This document shows, in pieces, positions 32,213 to 41,141 of a DNA stretch of 44,353 nt (its first letter is position 1; every line of letters starts with the position of its first letter). The notes beneath the pieces were generated by a model. The model searched no databases, was not told the DNA's origin, and was given only the letters and a program-made list of their open reading frames with translations. The stretch is from contig NZ_JAGSOU010000022.1 of assembly GCF_018139985.1 (NCBI RefSeq), forward strand, positions 1-44,353, in the 5' to 3' direction. The position numbers and the translations under genes were made by a program. The DNA comes from Actibacterium sp. MT2.3-13A. GTDB lineage: Bacteria; Pseudomonadota; Alphaproteobacteria; Rhodobacterales; Rhodobacteraceae.

Positions 32213-33430
32213 ATGATCCTGACCGACACCGGGGGGCAGAAGGGCCTTCCGCGCTATTTCGGGGTAGTGTTCGAAAAGGCGTGCGGGATGGCGCACGGGC
32301 GGCTCGATTTCGTGCTGCCCGACGGCCGCCGCTTCCGCGCCGAGGGCGCCGCGCCGGGTCCCGTGGCCGAGCTGGTGGTGCATGACCCCGACATCTTCGC
32401 CCGGCTGATCCGCGAGGGCGACCTGGGCTTTTGCGAGGCCTATCTGGAACAGGGCTGGTCCACGCCCGACCTGCAGGCCTTCATGGACCTGGTTCATGCC
32501 GACAATGATGAGATCTACGACGGCTTCCCCGGCATGGGGCTGGTGCGGGCCTTCGAAAAGCTGCGCTTCTGGCTGCAATCGAACAGCCGGCGGCAGGCGA
32601 AAAAGAACATCTCCTACCACTACGACCTGGGCAATGATTTCTACGCGCTGTGGCTGGACGACAGCATGACCTATTCCTCGGCCCTGTTCCGCACCGGGCA
32701 GGAGACGCTGGAGGCCGCGCAGCGGCGGAAATACGCCTCCATGGTCGATCAGATGGGCGTGCGCGCGGGCGAGCATGTGCTGGAGATCGGCTGCGGCTGG
32801 GGCGGTTTCGCCGAATATGCCGCCGCAGAGCGCGGGCTGCGTGTGACCGGGCTGACCATCAGCCAGGCCCAGCACGACTACGCCGTGGAGCGCATCGCGC
32901 GCGCCGGGCTGTCGGACCGGGTGGAGATCAGGTTGCAGGATTACCGCGACGCGCGCGGCAGCTATGACGGCATCGCCTCCATCGAGATGTTCGAGGCGGT
33001 GGGCGAGAAATACTGGCCCGCCTATTTCGCCACCCTGCGCGACCGGCTCAAACCCGGCAGGAACGCCACGCTGCAGATCATCACCGTGCAGGACCGGCGC
33101 TTTGACATCTACCGCGAAAGCGTGGATTTCATTCAGAAATTCATATTTCCCGGAGGCATGCTGCCCAGCCCCGCCGTGCTGCGCGAGGAGGTGCGGCGCG
33201 CAGGGCTCGCCGTGAAACATTCCATCGAATTCGGCGACAGCTATTCGCAGACGCTGCGCCGCTGGCACGACAGCTTCAACGCGAAATGGGATCAGGTCGC
33301 CGCGCTAGGCTTCGACGCGCGGTTCCGGCGGATGTGGAATTTCTATCTCACCTCTTGCGCCGCCACCTTCCACAGCGGAAACTGCGACGTGACCCAGATC
33401 ACCGTCACAAGGCCAATCCGAGCTTCATGA
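32213..33430 (+). CDS. cfa: Cyclopropane-fatty-acyl-phospholipid synthase
   Basis: A 405-residue SAM-dependent enzyme that methylenates double bonds of membrane lipids. The SAM-binding loop is VLEIGCGWGGFAEYAA, followed by VTGLTIS, the substrate region HYDLGNDFYALWLDDSMTYS and the active part IEMFEAVGEKYW. The N-terminal part (about residues 1-110) is the usual non-catalytic lipid-binding region. GGGAG precedes ATG 32213. Stop TGA overlaps the trgA start. Its place after the photolyase fits a light or stress response that protects membranes. Confidence 0.95.
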   Translation: MILTDTGGQKGLPRYFGVVFEKACGMAHGRLDFVLPDGRRFRAEGAAPGPVAELVVHDPDIFARLIREGDLGFCEAYLEQGWSTPDLQAFMDLVHADNDEIYDGFPGMGLVRAFEKLRFWLQSNSRRQAKKNISYHYDLGNDFYALWLDDSMTYSSALFRTGQETLEAAQRRKYASMVDQMGVRAGEHVLEIGCGWGGFAEYAAAERGLRVTGLTISQAQHDYAVERIARAGLSDRVEIRLQDYRDARGSYDGIASIEMFEAVGEKYWPAYFATLRDRLKPGRNATLQIITVQDRRFDIYRESVDFIQKFIFPGGMLPSPAVLREEVRRAGLAVKHSIEFGDSYSQTLRRWHDSFNAKWDQVAALGFDARFRRMWNFYLTSCAATFHSGNCDVTQITVTRPIRAS

Positions 33431-33873
33431 TGCCGACCGCCGCGCGCCTGTTCGCCGCCCTTGCCTATGCCGTCGTGGCCTTCGCCGCGTCGGAACGATT
33501 CAAGCCGCTGCTGCCGGAGGGGCTGGACACCGGCTATCTCAGCGAGATCAACGCGGCAATCGGGCTTCTGTCCGGCTGGTTCGTGATGGGGCGGCTGGCG
33601 GGCGACGGCTATTTGCGGGCGGTGACGCATGGCGTCCGCACCACCGCGGTGCTGGCCTTCTATGTGCTGCTGGCCCATTCGGTGCGCGAGATGTTCCGGC
33701 TGTCGATGCGGATGCGCTACGACGGGCCGTTGGAGGCGGTCGTCGGCGTCTTCGAGGTGGCGATGGATTACGGGCGGATGATCGTCACCGCGCCGGAGGT
33801 GATGGGCATCCTGCTGCTGGGCGGGGTGCTGGCGGCCTGGGTGGCGGAATTCGCGGCCCGGCGCTGGAATTGA
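33427..33873 (+). CDS. trgA: TrgA-family membrane protein (tellurite resistance)
   Basis: A 148-residue protein with about four membrane segments (FAALAYAVVAFAAS, INAAIGLLSGWFVMG, TAVLAFYVLLAHSV, VMGILLLGGVLAAWV). In R. sphaeroides the trgAB-cysK locus contributes to high-level tellurite resistance, and the same order is found here. ATG 33427 overlaps the cfa stop (ATGA), with a second ATG directly behind at 33430. Its molecular action is unknown. Confidence 0.85.
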   Translation: MMPTAARLFAALAYAVVAFAASERFKPLLPEGLDTGYLSEINAAIGLLSGWFVMGRLAGDGYLRAVTHGVRTTAVLAFYVLLAHSVREMFRLSMRMRYDGPLEAVVGVFEVAMDYGRMIVTAPEVMGILLLGGVLAAWVAEFAARRWN

Positions 33874-33879
33874 GGTTTC

Positions 33880-35007
33880 ATGACGTCTTTGTTTCTTTAC
33901 GGCACGTTGCGGTATCTGCCGTTGCTGGAGCTTGTGCTCGGTCACGGGCTTGAGGGGGGGGAGATCACCCCGGCCCGGCTGGCCGGCTACGGCGTCTTCT
34001 GGGCCGGGGAGGAGTGCTATCCCCTGATCGTGGAGCGCCCGGGCGCGGCGGCCGAAGGGCTGCTGGTGGCGGGGCTGGCGGAGGCGGATCTCGCGCGGCT
34101 CGATTTCTACGAGGGCGGCTTCGGCTATGCGCTGAGCCCGGTCAGCGTGGAGACCGCCGCGGGACCGCGCGCGGCGCAGGTCTATCTGCCGCCCGCCGGC
34201 GGGCCGGAGCCGGGCGCGGCCTGGGATCTCGGCGACTGGGCCGCGCGCTGGGGCGCGTTGACCCTGCTCGCGGCCGAGGAGGTGATGTGGGCCCATGGCC
34301 GCCGCCCGGCCGAGGCCGTCGTGCGGCGCTTTCCCTCGATCCGGGCGCGGGCGCAGTCGCGGCTGAACGCGCGCCGTGGCGGTCCGGCCACCCTGCGCCG
34401 CGACACCCGCCCCGGCGATGTCGAGATCCTGGAGCGGCGCGAGCCCTACGCGAACTTCTTCGCGGTCGAGGATTACACCGTCCGCTACCGCCAGTTCGAC
34501 GGCAGCATGGGCCCCGCGATCCACCGCAGCGCCTTCGTCTCCTGCGACGCGGCGACGGTGCTGCCCTATGACCCGGTGCGCGATCGGCTGCTGCTGATCG
34601 AGCAGTTCCGCGCCGGCCCCCTCGCGCGCGGCGACGCGCAATGCTGGTCGCTTGAGGCGATCGCGGGCCGGATCGACCCCGGCGAGACCCCCGAGGAGAC
34701 CCTGCGCCGCGAGGCGTTGGAGGAGGCGGGGCTGGAACTGGGCGCGCTGCTGCGCTGCCACGGCTACTACCCCTCGCCGGGCGCCAAGACGGAATACATC
34801 TATTCCTACCTCGCGCTGACCGATCTGCCGGACAGCGCCGCGGGCCTCGGCGGGCTGATGCACGAGGGCGAGGACATCCGCGTCCACCTGGTGTCTTACG
34901 ACCGCGCGCTGGCGCTTCTGGAGAGCGGCGAGATCGAGAACGCGCCGCTGGTGCTGTCGCTGCTGTGGCTGGCGCTGAACCGCGATCGGCTGCGCGCGGG
35001 CGCTTGA
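33880..35007 (+). CDS. trgB: TrgB: cyclotransferase-NUDIX fusion protein
   Basis: A 375-residue protein of two domains. Residues 1-110 form a gamma-glutamylcyclotransferase-like (AIG2/GGCT) domain starting LFLYGTLRYLPLLELVLG. The C-terminal part, from about residue 180, is an ADP-ribose-pyrophosphatase-like NUDIX domain with an intact box: GRIDPGETPEETLRREALEEAG. The ligands are therefore probably a gamma-glutamyl compound and a nucleoside-diphosphate sugar. It starts 6 bp after trgA and ends 49 bp before cysK. It corresponds to TrgB of the R. sphaeroides tellurite locus. Confidence 0.9.
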   Translation: MTSLFLYGTLRYLPLLELVLGHGLEGGEITPARLAGYGVFWAGEECYPLIVERPGAAAEGLLVAGLAEADLARLDFYEGGFGYALSPVSVETAAGPRAAQVYLPPAGGPEPGAAWDLGDWAARWGALTLLAAEEVMWAHGRRPAEAVVRRFPSIRARAQSRLNARRGGPATLRRDTRPGDVEILERREPYANFFAVEDYTVRYRQFDGSMGPAIHRSAFVSCDAATVLPYDPVRDRLLLIEQFRAGPLARGDAQCWSLEAIAGRIDPGETPEETLRREALEEAGLELGALLRCHGYYPSPGAKTEYIYSYLALTDLPDSAAGLGGLMHEGEDIRVHLVSYDRALALLESGEIENAPLVLSLLWLALNRDRLRAGA

Positions 35008-35056
35008 GTTCACCCCGGCCCGGCGGTAGCAAGAGGGTCAAACAGCGGAGGACGCC

Positions 35057-36088
35057 ATGGACATGCGCGACGATCTGGCCGGCTTGATCGGCAACACCCC
35101 CCTGGTCCGGCTCAAGGGGCCGTCCGAGGCCACCGGCTGCGAGATCTACGGCAAGGCCGAGTTCATGAACCCCGGCCAGTCGGTCAAGGACCGCGCCGCG
35201 CTCTACATCATCCGCGACGCGGTGGCGCGCGGCGCGCTGCGCCCGGGCGGCACCATCGTCGAGGGCACGGCGGGCAATACCGGCATCGGCCTGGCGCTGG
35301 TCGGCTCCTCGATGGGCTACCGCACTGTGATCGTGATCCCCGAGACGCAGAGCCAGGAAAAGAAGGACATGCTGCGCCTCGCCGGGGCCGAACTGGTCGA
35401 GGTTCCCGCCGCGCCCTACCGCAACCCCAACAATTTCGTCCGCTATTCCGAGCGCCTGGCGCAGCGCCTGGCGCAGTCCGAACCCAACGGCGCGGTCTGG
35501 GCCAACCAGTTCGACAATGTGGCCAACCGCCAGTCGCATATCGAGACCACCGGCCCCGAGATCTGGGAGCAGACCGACGGCAAGGTGGACGGTTTCGTCT
35601 GCGCGGTGGGTTCGGGCGGCACGCTGGCGGGCGTGGCGATGGCGCTTCAGCCCAGGGGGGTGAAGATCGGCCTCGCCGACCCCGAGGGCGCGGCGCTGCA
35701 CAGCTACTACACCACCGGCGAGTTGAAGGCCGAAGGCGGTTCCATCACCGAGGGCATCGGGCAGGTGCGGATCACCGCGAACCTCGAAGGGTTCACCCCC
35801 GACATGTCCTGGACCATCCCGGATTCCGAGGCGCTGCCGATCGTCTTCGAGCTGCTGGCCGAAGAGGGGCTCTGCCTCGGCGGCTCGTCGGGGATCAACG
35901 TGGCCGGCGCGATGCGGATGGCGCGCGAGATGGGGCCGGGCCACACCATCGTGACCGTGCTGTGCGATTACGGCACGCGCTACCAGTCGAAACTGTTCAA
36001 CCCCGCCTTCCTGAAGGAAAAGGACCTGCCGGTGCCGGCCTGGCTGGACGCCCCCGCCCGCGCCCTGCCGGAGGTATATGAGCCGTGA
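35057..36088 (+). CDS. cysK: Cysteine synthase A
   Basis: A 343-residue PLP enzyme that makes cysteine from O-acetylserine and sulfide. Cofactor K44 is in MNPGQSVKDRAA (Gln where most have Gly or Ala), and the substrate loop is EGTAGNTGIGLALVG. The phosphate site GSGGTLAG is present. GGAGG precedes the ATG. It closes the trgA-trgB-cysK locus; cysteine supply is known to affect tellurite tolerance. The stop overlaps the GTG of the mscS-like gene. Confidence 0.95.
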   Translation: MDMRDDLAGLIGNTPLVRLKGPSEATGCEIYGKAEFMNPGQSVKDRAALYIIRDAVARGALRPGGTIVEGTAGNTGIGLALVGSSMGYRTVIVIPETQSQEKKDMLRLAGAELVEVPAAPYRNPNNFVRYSERLAQRLAQSEPNGAVWANQFDNVANRQSHIETTGPEIWEQTDGKVDGFVCAVGSGGTLAGVAMALQPRGVKIGLADPEGAALHSYYTTGELKAEGGSITEGIGQVRITANLEGFTPDMSWTIPDSEALPIVFELLAEEGLCLGGSSGINVAGAMRMAREMGPGHTIVTVLCDYGTRYQSKLFNPAFLKEKDLPVPAWLDAPARALPEVYEP

Positions 36089-38577
36089 GACCCCTGCATC
36101 TCCTCGCCGCGCTGATCGTGATGGCCGCGCTGGCGCTGGCCGCGCCGCAGGGCGCGCTGGCGCAAATCGCCCCTGCCGCCAGCAGCACGGGCGGCGCGGC
36201 CGGCTCGCAACGCGCCGAGGGGATCGACTACGCCGCCTGGGAGGCCACCGCCAAGCGCGCCGAAGAGGCGATCGGGACCGGCCGCGCCTCCAACGCCGCG
36301 ATGGAGCAGCTGCGCGCCGAGTTGGTGGGCTGGCGCAGCCAGTTCCTGGCCGGGCAGGGGGTCAACAGCGCCCGCATCGCCACCGTGCGCGAGCAGATAG
36401 CGGCGCTGGGCCCCGCGCCGGCGGAAGGCGCGACCGAGCCCGCCGAGATCGCCGCGCGCCGGGCCGAACTGACCACCCAGCTTGAGGAATTGCGGGCGCC
36501 GGCGTTCAAGGCCGAGGAGGCCTATCGCCGCGCCGACGGCCTGATCGGCGAGATCGACGGGCTGATCCGCGCCCGCCAGGCCAGCGAGCTGCTGCAACTC
36601 GGCCCCTCGCCGCTGAACCCGGCGCATTGGATGCAGGGCTGGGAGAAGCTGAGCGGCAGCCTGCGCGCGCTGGCCAACGCGGTTGCCACGGACTGGCGCA
36701 ACGATCTGCGCCGCGCCGAGTTCCGCAACAACCTGCCCGTGGTGGTGCTGTTCGTTCTGTTCGGGCTGGTGCTGCTGCTGCGCGGGCGGCGCTGGACGGT
36801 GCGCTTCACCAGCTGGCTCTACGAACGCAACGCGGGCCATTCGCGTCAGGTTCTGGCCTCTCTGATGTCGCTGAGCCAGGTGATCCTTCCCTTCATCGGG
36901 CTGATGGCGCTGGTGCAGGCGGCGCGCCAGACCGGGCTGCTGGGCCTGCGCGCCAGCCAGATGGTCGATCTGATCCCGGGGTTCGGCCTGACCATCCTTA
37001 TCGCCGCCTGGCTGGCCGGGCGGGTGTTCCCCCGCTACGAGACGACCCGCCCGGTGCTGGAACTCGATGCCGCGCAACGCGCGCAGGCGCGTTTCGCGGT
37101 GGTCGGGCTCGGCCTGCTGACCGCGCTGCGCCAGCCGCTGGCCGAGATGGCGGCCTTCGACAGCTACGGCCCCGAGGCCCTGGCCGTTCTGCGCTTCCCG
37201 CTGCTGGTGGCGGCCGGGCTGCTGCTGTTCCGCCTGGCCCGGATGATGACCGCGCAAGGCGGCGGCGAGGAGGATCTGCGCCCCTATCGCAATTCCATCC
37301 TGCGCCAGCTCGGGCGCGCGGTGATGGGGGTTTCGGTGATCGGGCCGGTCCTGGCCGCCGTGGGCTATTCGCAGGCGGCCGATTTCATCGTCTTCCCCAC
37401 GGCCATCACGATGGGCCTGCTGGGGGTGGTGGCGCTGCTGCAGCGCTTCGTGACCGATCTCTATGTGTTGGCCATGGGCGGAAACGAAGAGGCGCGCGAG
37501 ACCCTGCCGCCGATCCTGCTCGGCTTTGCCGTGGCGATGACGGCGGTGCCGGTGGCGGCGCTGATCTGGGGCGCGCGCCCGGCCGACCTGACCGAAATCT
37601 GGGCGCGTTTCACCGAGGGGGTCGTGATCGGCGACACGCGGATTTCGCCCAGCAATTTCATCGCCTTCGCGGTGATCTTCGGGATCGGCTACACCGCCAC
37701 CCGGCTGTTGCAGGGGGCGCTGCGCAACTCGGTCCTGCCGAAGACCCGGATCGACGCGGGCGGGCAGAACGCGATGGTGGTGGGCACCGGCTATGTCGGC
37801 GTGGTGCTGGCGGCGGTGGTGGCGATCACCGCGGCGGGCATCGACCTCAGCTCGCTCGCGATCGTCGCCGGCGCGCTGTCGGTCGGCATCGGCTTCGGCC
37901 TGCAGAACATCGTGTCGAATTTCGTCTCCGGCATCATCCTGCTGATCGAACGCCCGGTCACCGAGGGCGACTGGATCGAGGTCGGCGGCGTGATGGGCAC
38001 GGTGCGCAACATCTCGGTGCGCTCGACCCGGATCGAGACCTTCGATCGCACCGACGTGATCGTGCCCAACGCCGACCTGATCTCGGGCGCGGTGACCAAC
38101 TGGACGAAATCCAGCACCATGGGGCGCATCATCCTAAAGGTCGGCGTGGCCTATGGCACCGACACCCGCCGGGTCGAGCAGATCCTGCGCGAGGTAGGCG
38201 AGGCGCACCCGCTGGTCATGGTCAACCCGGCGCCGTCGGTGGTGTTCCAGGGCTTCGGCGCGGATGCGCTGGATTTCGAGCTGCGGGTGGTGCTGAGCGA
38301 CATCAATTACGGGCTGAGCGTGCGCACCGAGCTGAATCACGAGATCGCGCGCCGCTTCGCCGAGGAGGGGATCGAGATCCCCTTCGCGCAGCGCGACATC
38401 TGGCTGCGCAACCCCGAGGCGCTGTCGGGGCGCGCCGCCGCCGGCCCCGCGTCGGCCGCGCCCGCAGCCCCCGACGCGCCGCAGGCCCCGCAGCCGCCGG
38501 CAGAGCCAAAGCCGCGCCAGGCCGGGCACGATATCGACCTTGAAGAGCCCCGCGCCGAAGGAGAGGACCCCCGCTGA
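36085..38577 (+). CDS. DUF3772-MscS mechanosensitive channel
   Basis: An 830-residue inner-membrane channel. A signal peptide (LLAALIVMAALALAAPQGALA) is followed by a periplasmic helical DUF3772 region (about residues 40-200), many membrane helices (about 215-600), and the MscS pore and beta domain: VAGALSVGIGFGLQNIVSNFVSG, then ITLWE-type IERPVTEGDWIEVGGVMG. The C-terminal tail is Pro/Ala-rich. It releases solutes upon osmotic downshift. Start GTG overlaps the cysK stop (GTGA), and its stop shares one base with the next ATG. Confidence 0.92.
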   Translation: MRPLHLLAALIVMAALALAAPQGALAQIAPAASSTGGAAGSQRAEGIDYAAWEATAKRAEEAIGTGRASNAAMEQLRAELVGWRSQFLAGQGVNSARIATVREQIAALGPAPAEGATEPAEIAARRAELTTQLEELRAPAFKAEEAYRRADGLIGEIDGLIRARQASELLQLGPSPLNPAHWMQGWEKLSGSLRALANAVATDWRNDLRRAEFRNNLPVVVLFVLFGLVLLLRGRRWTVRFTSWLYERNAGHSRQVLASLMSLSQVILPFIGLMALVQAARQTGLLGLRASQMVDLIPGFGLTILIAAWLAGRVFPRYETTRPVLELDAAQRAQARFAVVGLGLLTALRQPLAEMAAFDSYGPEALAVLRFPLLVAAGLLLFRLARMMTAQGGGEEDLRPYRNSILRQLGRAVMGVSVIGPVLAAVGYSQAADFIVFPTAITMGLLGVVALLQRFVTDLYVLAMGGNEEARETLPPILLGFAVAMTAVPVAALIWGARPADLTEIWARFTEGVVIGDTRISPSNFIAFAVIFGIGYTATRLLQGALRNSVLPKTRIDAGGQNAMVVGTGYVGVVLAAVVAITAAGIDLSSLAIVAGALSVGIGFGLQNIVSNFVSGIILLIERPVTEGDWIEVGGVMGTVRNISVRSTRIETFDRTDVIVPNADLISGAVTNWTKSSTMGRIILKVGVAYGTDTRRVEQILREVGEAHPLVMVNPAPSVVFQGFGADALDFELRVVLSDINYGLSVRTELNHEIARRFAEEGIEIPFAQRDIWLRNPEALSGRAAAGPASAAPAAPDAPQAPQPPAEPKPRQAGHDIDLEEPRAEGEDPR

Positions 38578-39296
38578 TGACCACGCCGCTGTTCCGAGAC
38601 GATGCCTATCTGCGCGAAGCGCCCGCCCGCGTCGCCGCCCACACGCCCGAGGGCGGCGTTGTGCTCGACGCCTCGGTCTTCTACCCGCAGGGCGGCGGCC
38701 AGCCCGGAGACAGCGGCAGCCTGCGCTGGGAGGGCGGCGCGCTGGCGATCGCGACCGCGGTCAAGGGCGGGGGCGACGACATCGTTCTCCTCCCGGCCGA
38801 GCCGAGCCCGCTGCCCCCGGTGGGCGCGGAGGTCACCCAGATCCTCGATTTCGGCCGCCGTCACGCGCATATGCGCGTGCACACGGCGCTGCACCTGCTG
38901 TCGGTGGTGATTCCGCTGCCGGTCACAGGCGGCGCGATCGGAGAGGAGAAGGGGCGTCTCGATTTCGACATGCCCGACGCGCCCGAGGACAAGCAGGCGC
39001 TGGAGGATGCGCTGAACGCGCTGATCGCCCGCGACCTGGAGGTCACCACGGAGTGGATCACCGACGCGGAGCTCGCGGCCAATCCGGGCCTGGTCAAGAC
39101 CATGTCGGTCAAGCCGCCGATGGGCGCGGGCAGGGTGCGGCTGGTGCGCATCGGCACCGCGCAGGAGCAGGTGGACCTGCAGCCCTGCGGCGGCACCCAT
39201 GTCGCCCGCACCGGCGAGATCGGCCCGGTGCGGCTGGGCAAGATCGAGAAGAAGGGCAAGCAGAACCGCCGCGTCAGCGTGGTGCTGGCGGGCTGA
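38577..39296 (+). CDS. AlaX-type alanyl-tRNA editing protein
   Basis: A 239-residue free-standing editing domain homologous to the one in alanyl-tRNA synthetase. It removes Ser or Gly wrongly attached to tRNA-Ala. Zinc motifs are HMRVHTALH (HxxxH) and CGGTHVART (CxxxH), and the end is KGKQNRRVSVVL. It is coupled to mscS by a one-base overlap. The gene is the last of the stress run before tRNA-Ser. Confidence 0.93.
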   Translation: MTTPLFRDDAYLREAPARVAAHTPEGGVVLDASVFYPQGGGQPGDSGSLRWEGGALAIATAVKGGGDDIVLLPAEPSPLPPVGAEVTQILDFGRRHAHMRVHTALHLLSVVIPLPVTGGAIGEEKGRLDFDMPDAPEDKQALEDALNALIARDLEVTTEWITDAELAANPGLVKTMSVKPPMGAGRVRLVRIGTAQEQVDLQPCGGTHVARTGEIGPVRLGKIEKKGKQNRRVSVVLAG

Positions 39297-39392
39297 TCCC
39301 GGCGCGGCCGGCCGCGTCCCGCAAACAACCGGCATTCGGGGTGCAAAACGCCCTTGCGTCTCCTCCGCATTCAGCGCTAAACCCACCGCCAC

Positions 39393-39482
39393 GGAGAGGT
39401 GGCCGAGTGGTCGAAGGCGCACGCCTGGAAAGTGTGTAGGCGGGAAACCGTCTCCAGGGTTCGAATCCCTGTCTCTCCGCCA
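39393..39482 (+). tRNA. tRNA-Ser(GGA)
   Basis: A 90-nt class II tRNA with a variable arm (GTAGGCGGGAAACCGTCTC region). Acceptor GGAGAGG pairs with TCTCTCC, the anticodon loop is CTGGAAA, the T-arm CAGGG-TTCGAAT-CCCTG, and CCA is encoded. It marks the left boundary of the mobile region; tRNA-Ser genes are common integration sites. Confidence 0.97.
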
Positions 39483-39519
39483 GCCACCCCTGTCTCAATT
39501 CAGTTATGCCTTTTGCCTT

Positions 39520-39538
39520 GGAATTGTGCCGCAATTCC
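39520..39538. terminator. Hairpin downstream of tRNA-Ser
   Basis: GGAATTG (39520-39526) and CAATTCC (39532-39538) enclose a 5-nt loop, 38 bp after the tRNA. No T-run follows, so it may be a processing or termination stem, or part of old mobile DNA. It ends 7 bp before the IS6 end. Confidence 0.4.
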
Positions 39539-39545
39539 GCGGGCT

Positions 39546-40360
39546 GGCTCTGTCAGAGCAAACCGGCTTGAGACGGGCAGGGGACACACTTAGCGTGTGG
39601 GGATGATGAGACGCAGCCCCTTCCGCTACTTCAAAACGTCGCCCGAGATCATCCGGCTCGCCGTGATGCTCTATGTCCGGTTCCCGCTGTCGCTTCGCAA
39701 CGTCGAGGATCTGCTGCACGAGCGCGGCATCGACGTAAGCCATGAGACGGTCCGATACTGGTGGCACCGGTTCGGTCCGATGTTCGCGGCCGAGATCCGC
39801 AGGCGTCGCATCGAAGGCATGCGGTCGAGCCACTGGCGATGGCATCTCGATGAGACGTTCGTGAAGATCAATGGTGAAATGCATTACCTGTGGCGGGCGG
39901 CGGATCACGAAGGTGAGGTTCTGGAAAGCTTCGTCACGAAGCGACGGGATCGCAAAGCGGCATTGAAATTCCTAAGAAAAGCGATGCGTAAGCATGGCCA
40001 GCCTGAAGTGATCGTCACGGACCGGCTTCGGTCCTACGGTGCCGCTCTGAAGGAGATAGGTGCAGGCGATCGGCAGGACACTGGCCGGTGGTTGAACAAC
40101 AGGGCGGAGAATTCGCACCTGCCGTTCCGAAGGCGAGAACGCGCAATGCTGCGGTTTCGGCGCATGCGAAGTCTTCAGAAATTCGCCGCCGTCCATTCCT
40201 CCGTCTACAACCACTTCAACCAGGAGCGCAGCCTTTACAGCCGGGACATTTTCAAGACGAACCGCACCGTCGCTCTCGCCGAGTGGCGCGGTCTCTGCGC
40301 TGCATAAGGGACAGCCTCACTGTCCTAGATGAGACCGGTTCGAATTCGTCTGACAGCACC
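39546..40360 (+). mobile_element. Complete IS6-family insertion sequence
   Basis: An 815-bp element bounded by inverted ends GGCTCTGTCAGA (39546-39557) and, at the right, the reverse complement of GGTGCTGTCAGA (40349-40360); more distal AACCGG also recurs on both sides. It contains one intact transposase. Flanking 8-mers CGCGGGCT and CGCGGCTG are similar but not identical, so no clean target duplication is seen, which suggests a recombination event between copies rather than simple insertion. Confidence 0.85.
39603..40307 (+). CDS. IS6-family transposase
   Basis: A 234-residue DDE transposase of the IS6/IS26 group. N-terminal HTH region (LRNVEDLLHERGIDVSHETVRYW), first Asp in WHLDETFVKINGEMHYLWR, second in PEVIVTDRLRSYGAAL, and Glu in NNRAENSHLPFRRRERAM. 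Length and order are full, with no frameshift, so it is probably active. Start is ATG 39603 or 39606. Confidence 0.95.
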   Translation: MMRRSPFRYFKTSPEIIRLAVMLYVRFPLSLRNVEDLLHERGIDVSHETVRYWWHRFGPMFAAEIRRRRIEGMRSSHWRWHLDETFVKINGEMHYLWRAADHEGEVLESFVTKRRDRKAALKFLRKAMRKHGQPEVIVTDRLRSYGAALKEIGAGDRQDTGRWLNNRAENSHLPFRRRERAMLRFRRMRSLQKFAAVHSSVYNHFNQERSLYSRDIFKTNRTVALAEWRGLCAA

Positions 40361-40820
40361 CGCGGCTGTACTCGCCGGCAATGACCCGCTTGACGGTCTT
40401 CAGGAGGTTGGAGCCGATGCTGCCGTCGTTCTCGAACTGCTCGCCGCAGTAGTGGACCCGGATCCCCGCGCGGGAACAGACGTGCTCGTGATAGGCGCCT
40501 TCGTCGGCATCCTGAAACCGGCCCCACCGGCTGACGTCATAGACAAGGATCGCCTTGAAATCAGCGTGCCCTGACCGGACCTCGGCCATCAGGGTCTGCA
40601 AGGCCTCGCGGCCGTCCAGCCGGAGGCCGGATCGCCCCGAGTCCTCGAACACGCGCAGGATCTGCAACCCGCGGGCGGCGGCATAGCTGCGGATGACGTC
40701 CAGCTGGTTCTCGGTCGAGTATTTCTGGTGATCGGTCGACATGCGGATGTAGGCGAGGGCGGGCACGTCCGGCTCGGATGCGCCGTCGCCAGTCTCCCTG
40801 CTATCCCTGTGACCTCTCAT
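40361..40820 (-). pseudogene. Serine recombinase truncated at the IS6 end
   Basis: The frame encodes about 153 residues of a large serine recombinase's resolvase domain: ALAYIRMSTDHQKYSTENQ with catalytic Ser, LVYDVSRWGRFQDADE and VKRVIAGEYSR. Coding similarity stops at GEYSR, exactly where the IS6 terminus (40360) begins; the following residues are IS sequence. The recombinase DNA-binding and C-terminal domains are missing, so it should be non-functional. GGAG lies 9 bp before ATG 40820. The remaining part is not found on the other side of the IS, which implies a deletion. Confidence 0.88.
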
Positions 40821-41141
40821 TCGCCCGGCTCCGGTTCAGTGCTCGGCAACCCGGCCAGGGCCGTTCTGGCCGAGACCATTGCCTCGGCGATCATTCGACC
40901 ATGGGGGCGCCGGAAAGTCGTTTCCGGAAAAGGGAAATTCCTTTCCGTCTCGGCCCACATTGCGGGGCGCTCTTGGTATTCGTTTGCCCGCGCACCCGAG
41001 CGTCTGCGTTGCCGTTTCGCAGTTCATGTCCGTCACCTTCAAATGAATGGGCGGCTCCGACGGGCGGCCAAACGGGTCCGCCTCGGGAACAGATTGATTC
41101 TGCCGTTTTCATGGCTCTTCAGAGATTTAGCGGAGAGAAAC
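40821..41141. other. 321-bp gap in the island
   Basis: No gene is supported here. It holds a perfect hairpin CCGGAAA-GTCG-TTTCCGG (40910-40927) and a nearby imperfect palindrome AAAGGGAAATTCCTTT. It separates the divergent recombinase remnant and the HTH gene and probably contains their promoters. Confidence 0.5.

Noticed and set aside
39538-40368. 8-bp target duplication of the IS6 element
   Set aside because: CGCGGGCT and CGCGGCTG agree only in the first five bases; this is not a true duplication.
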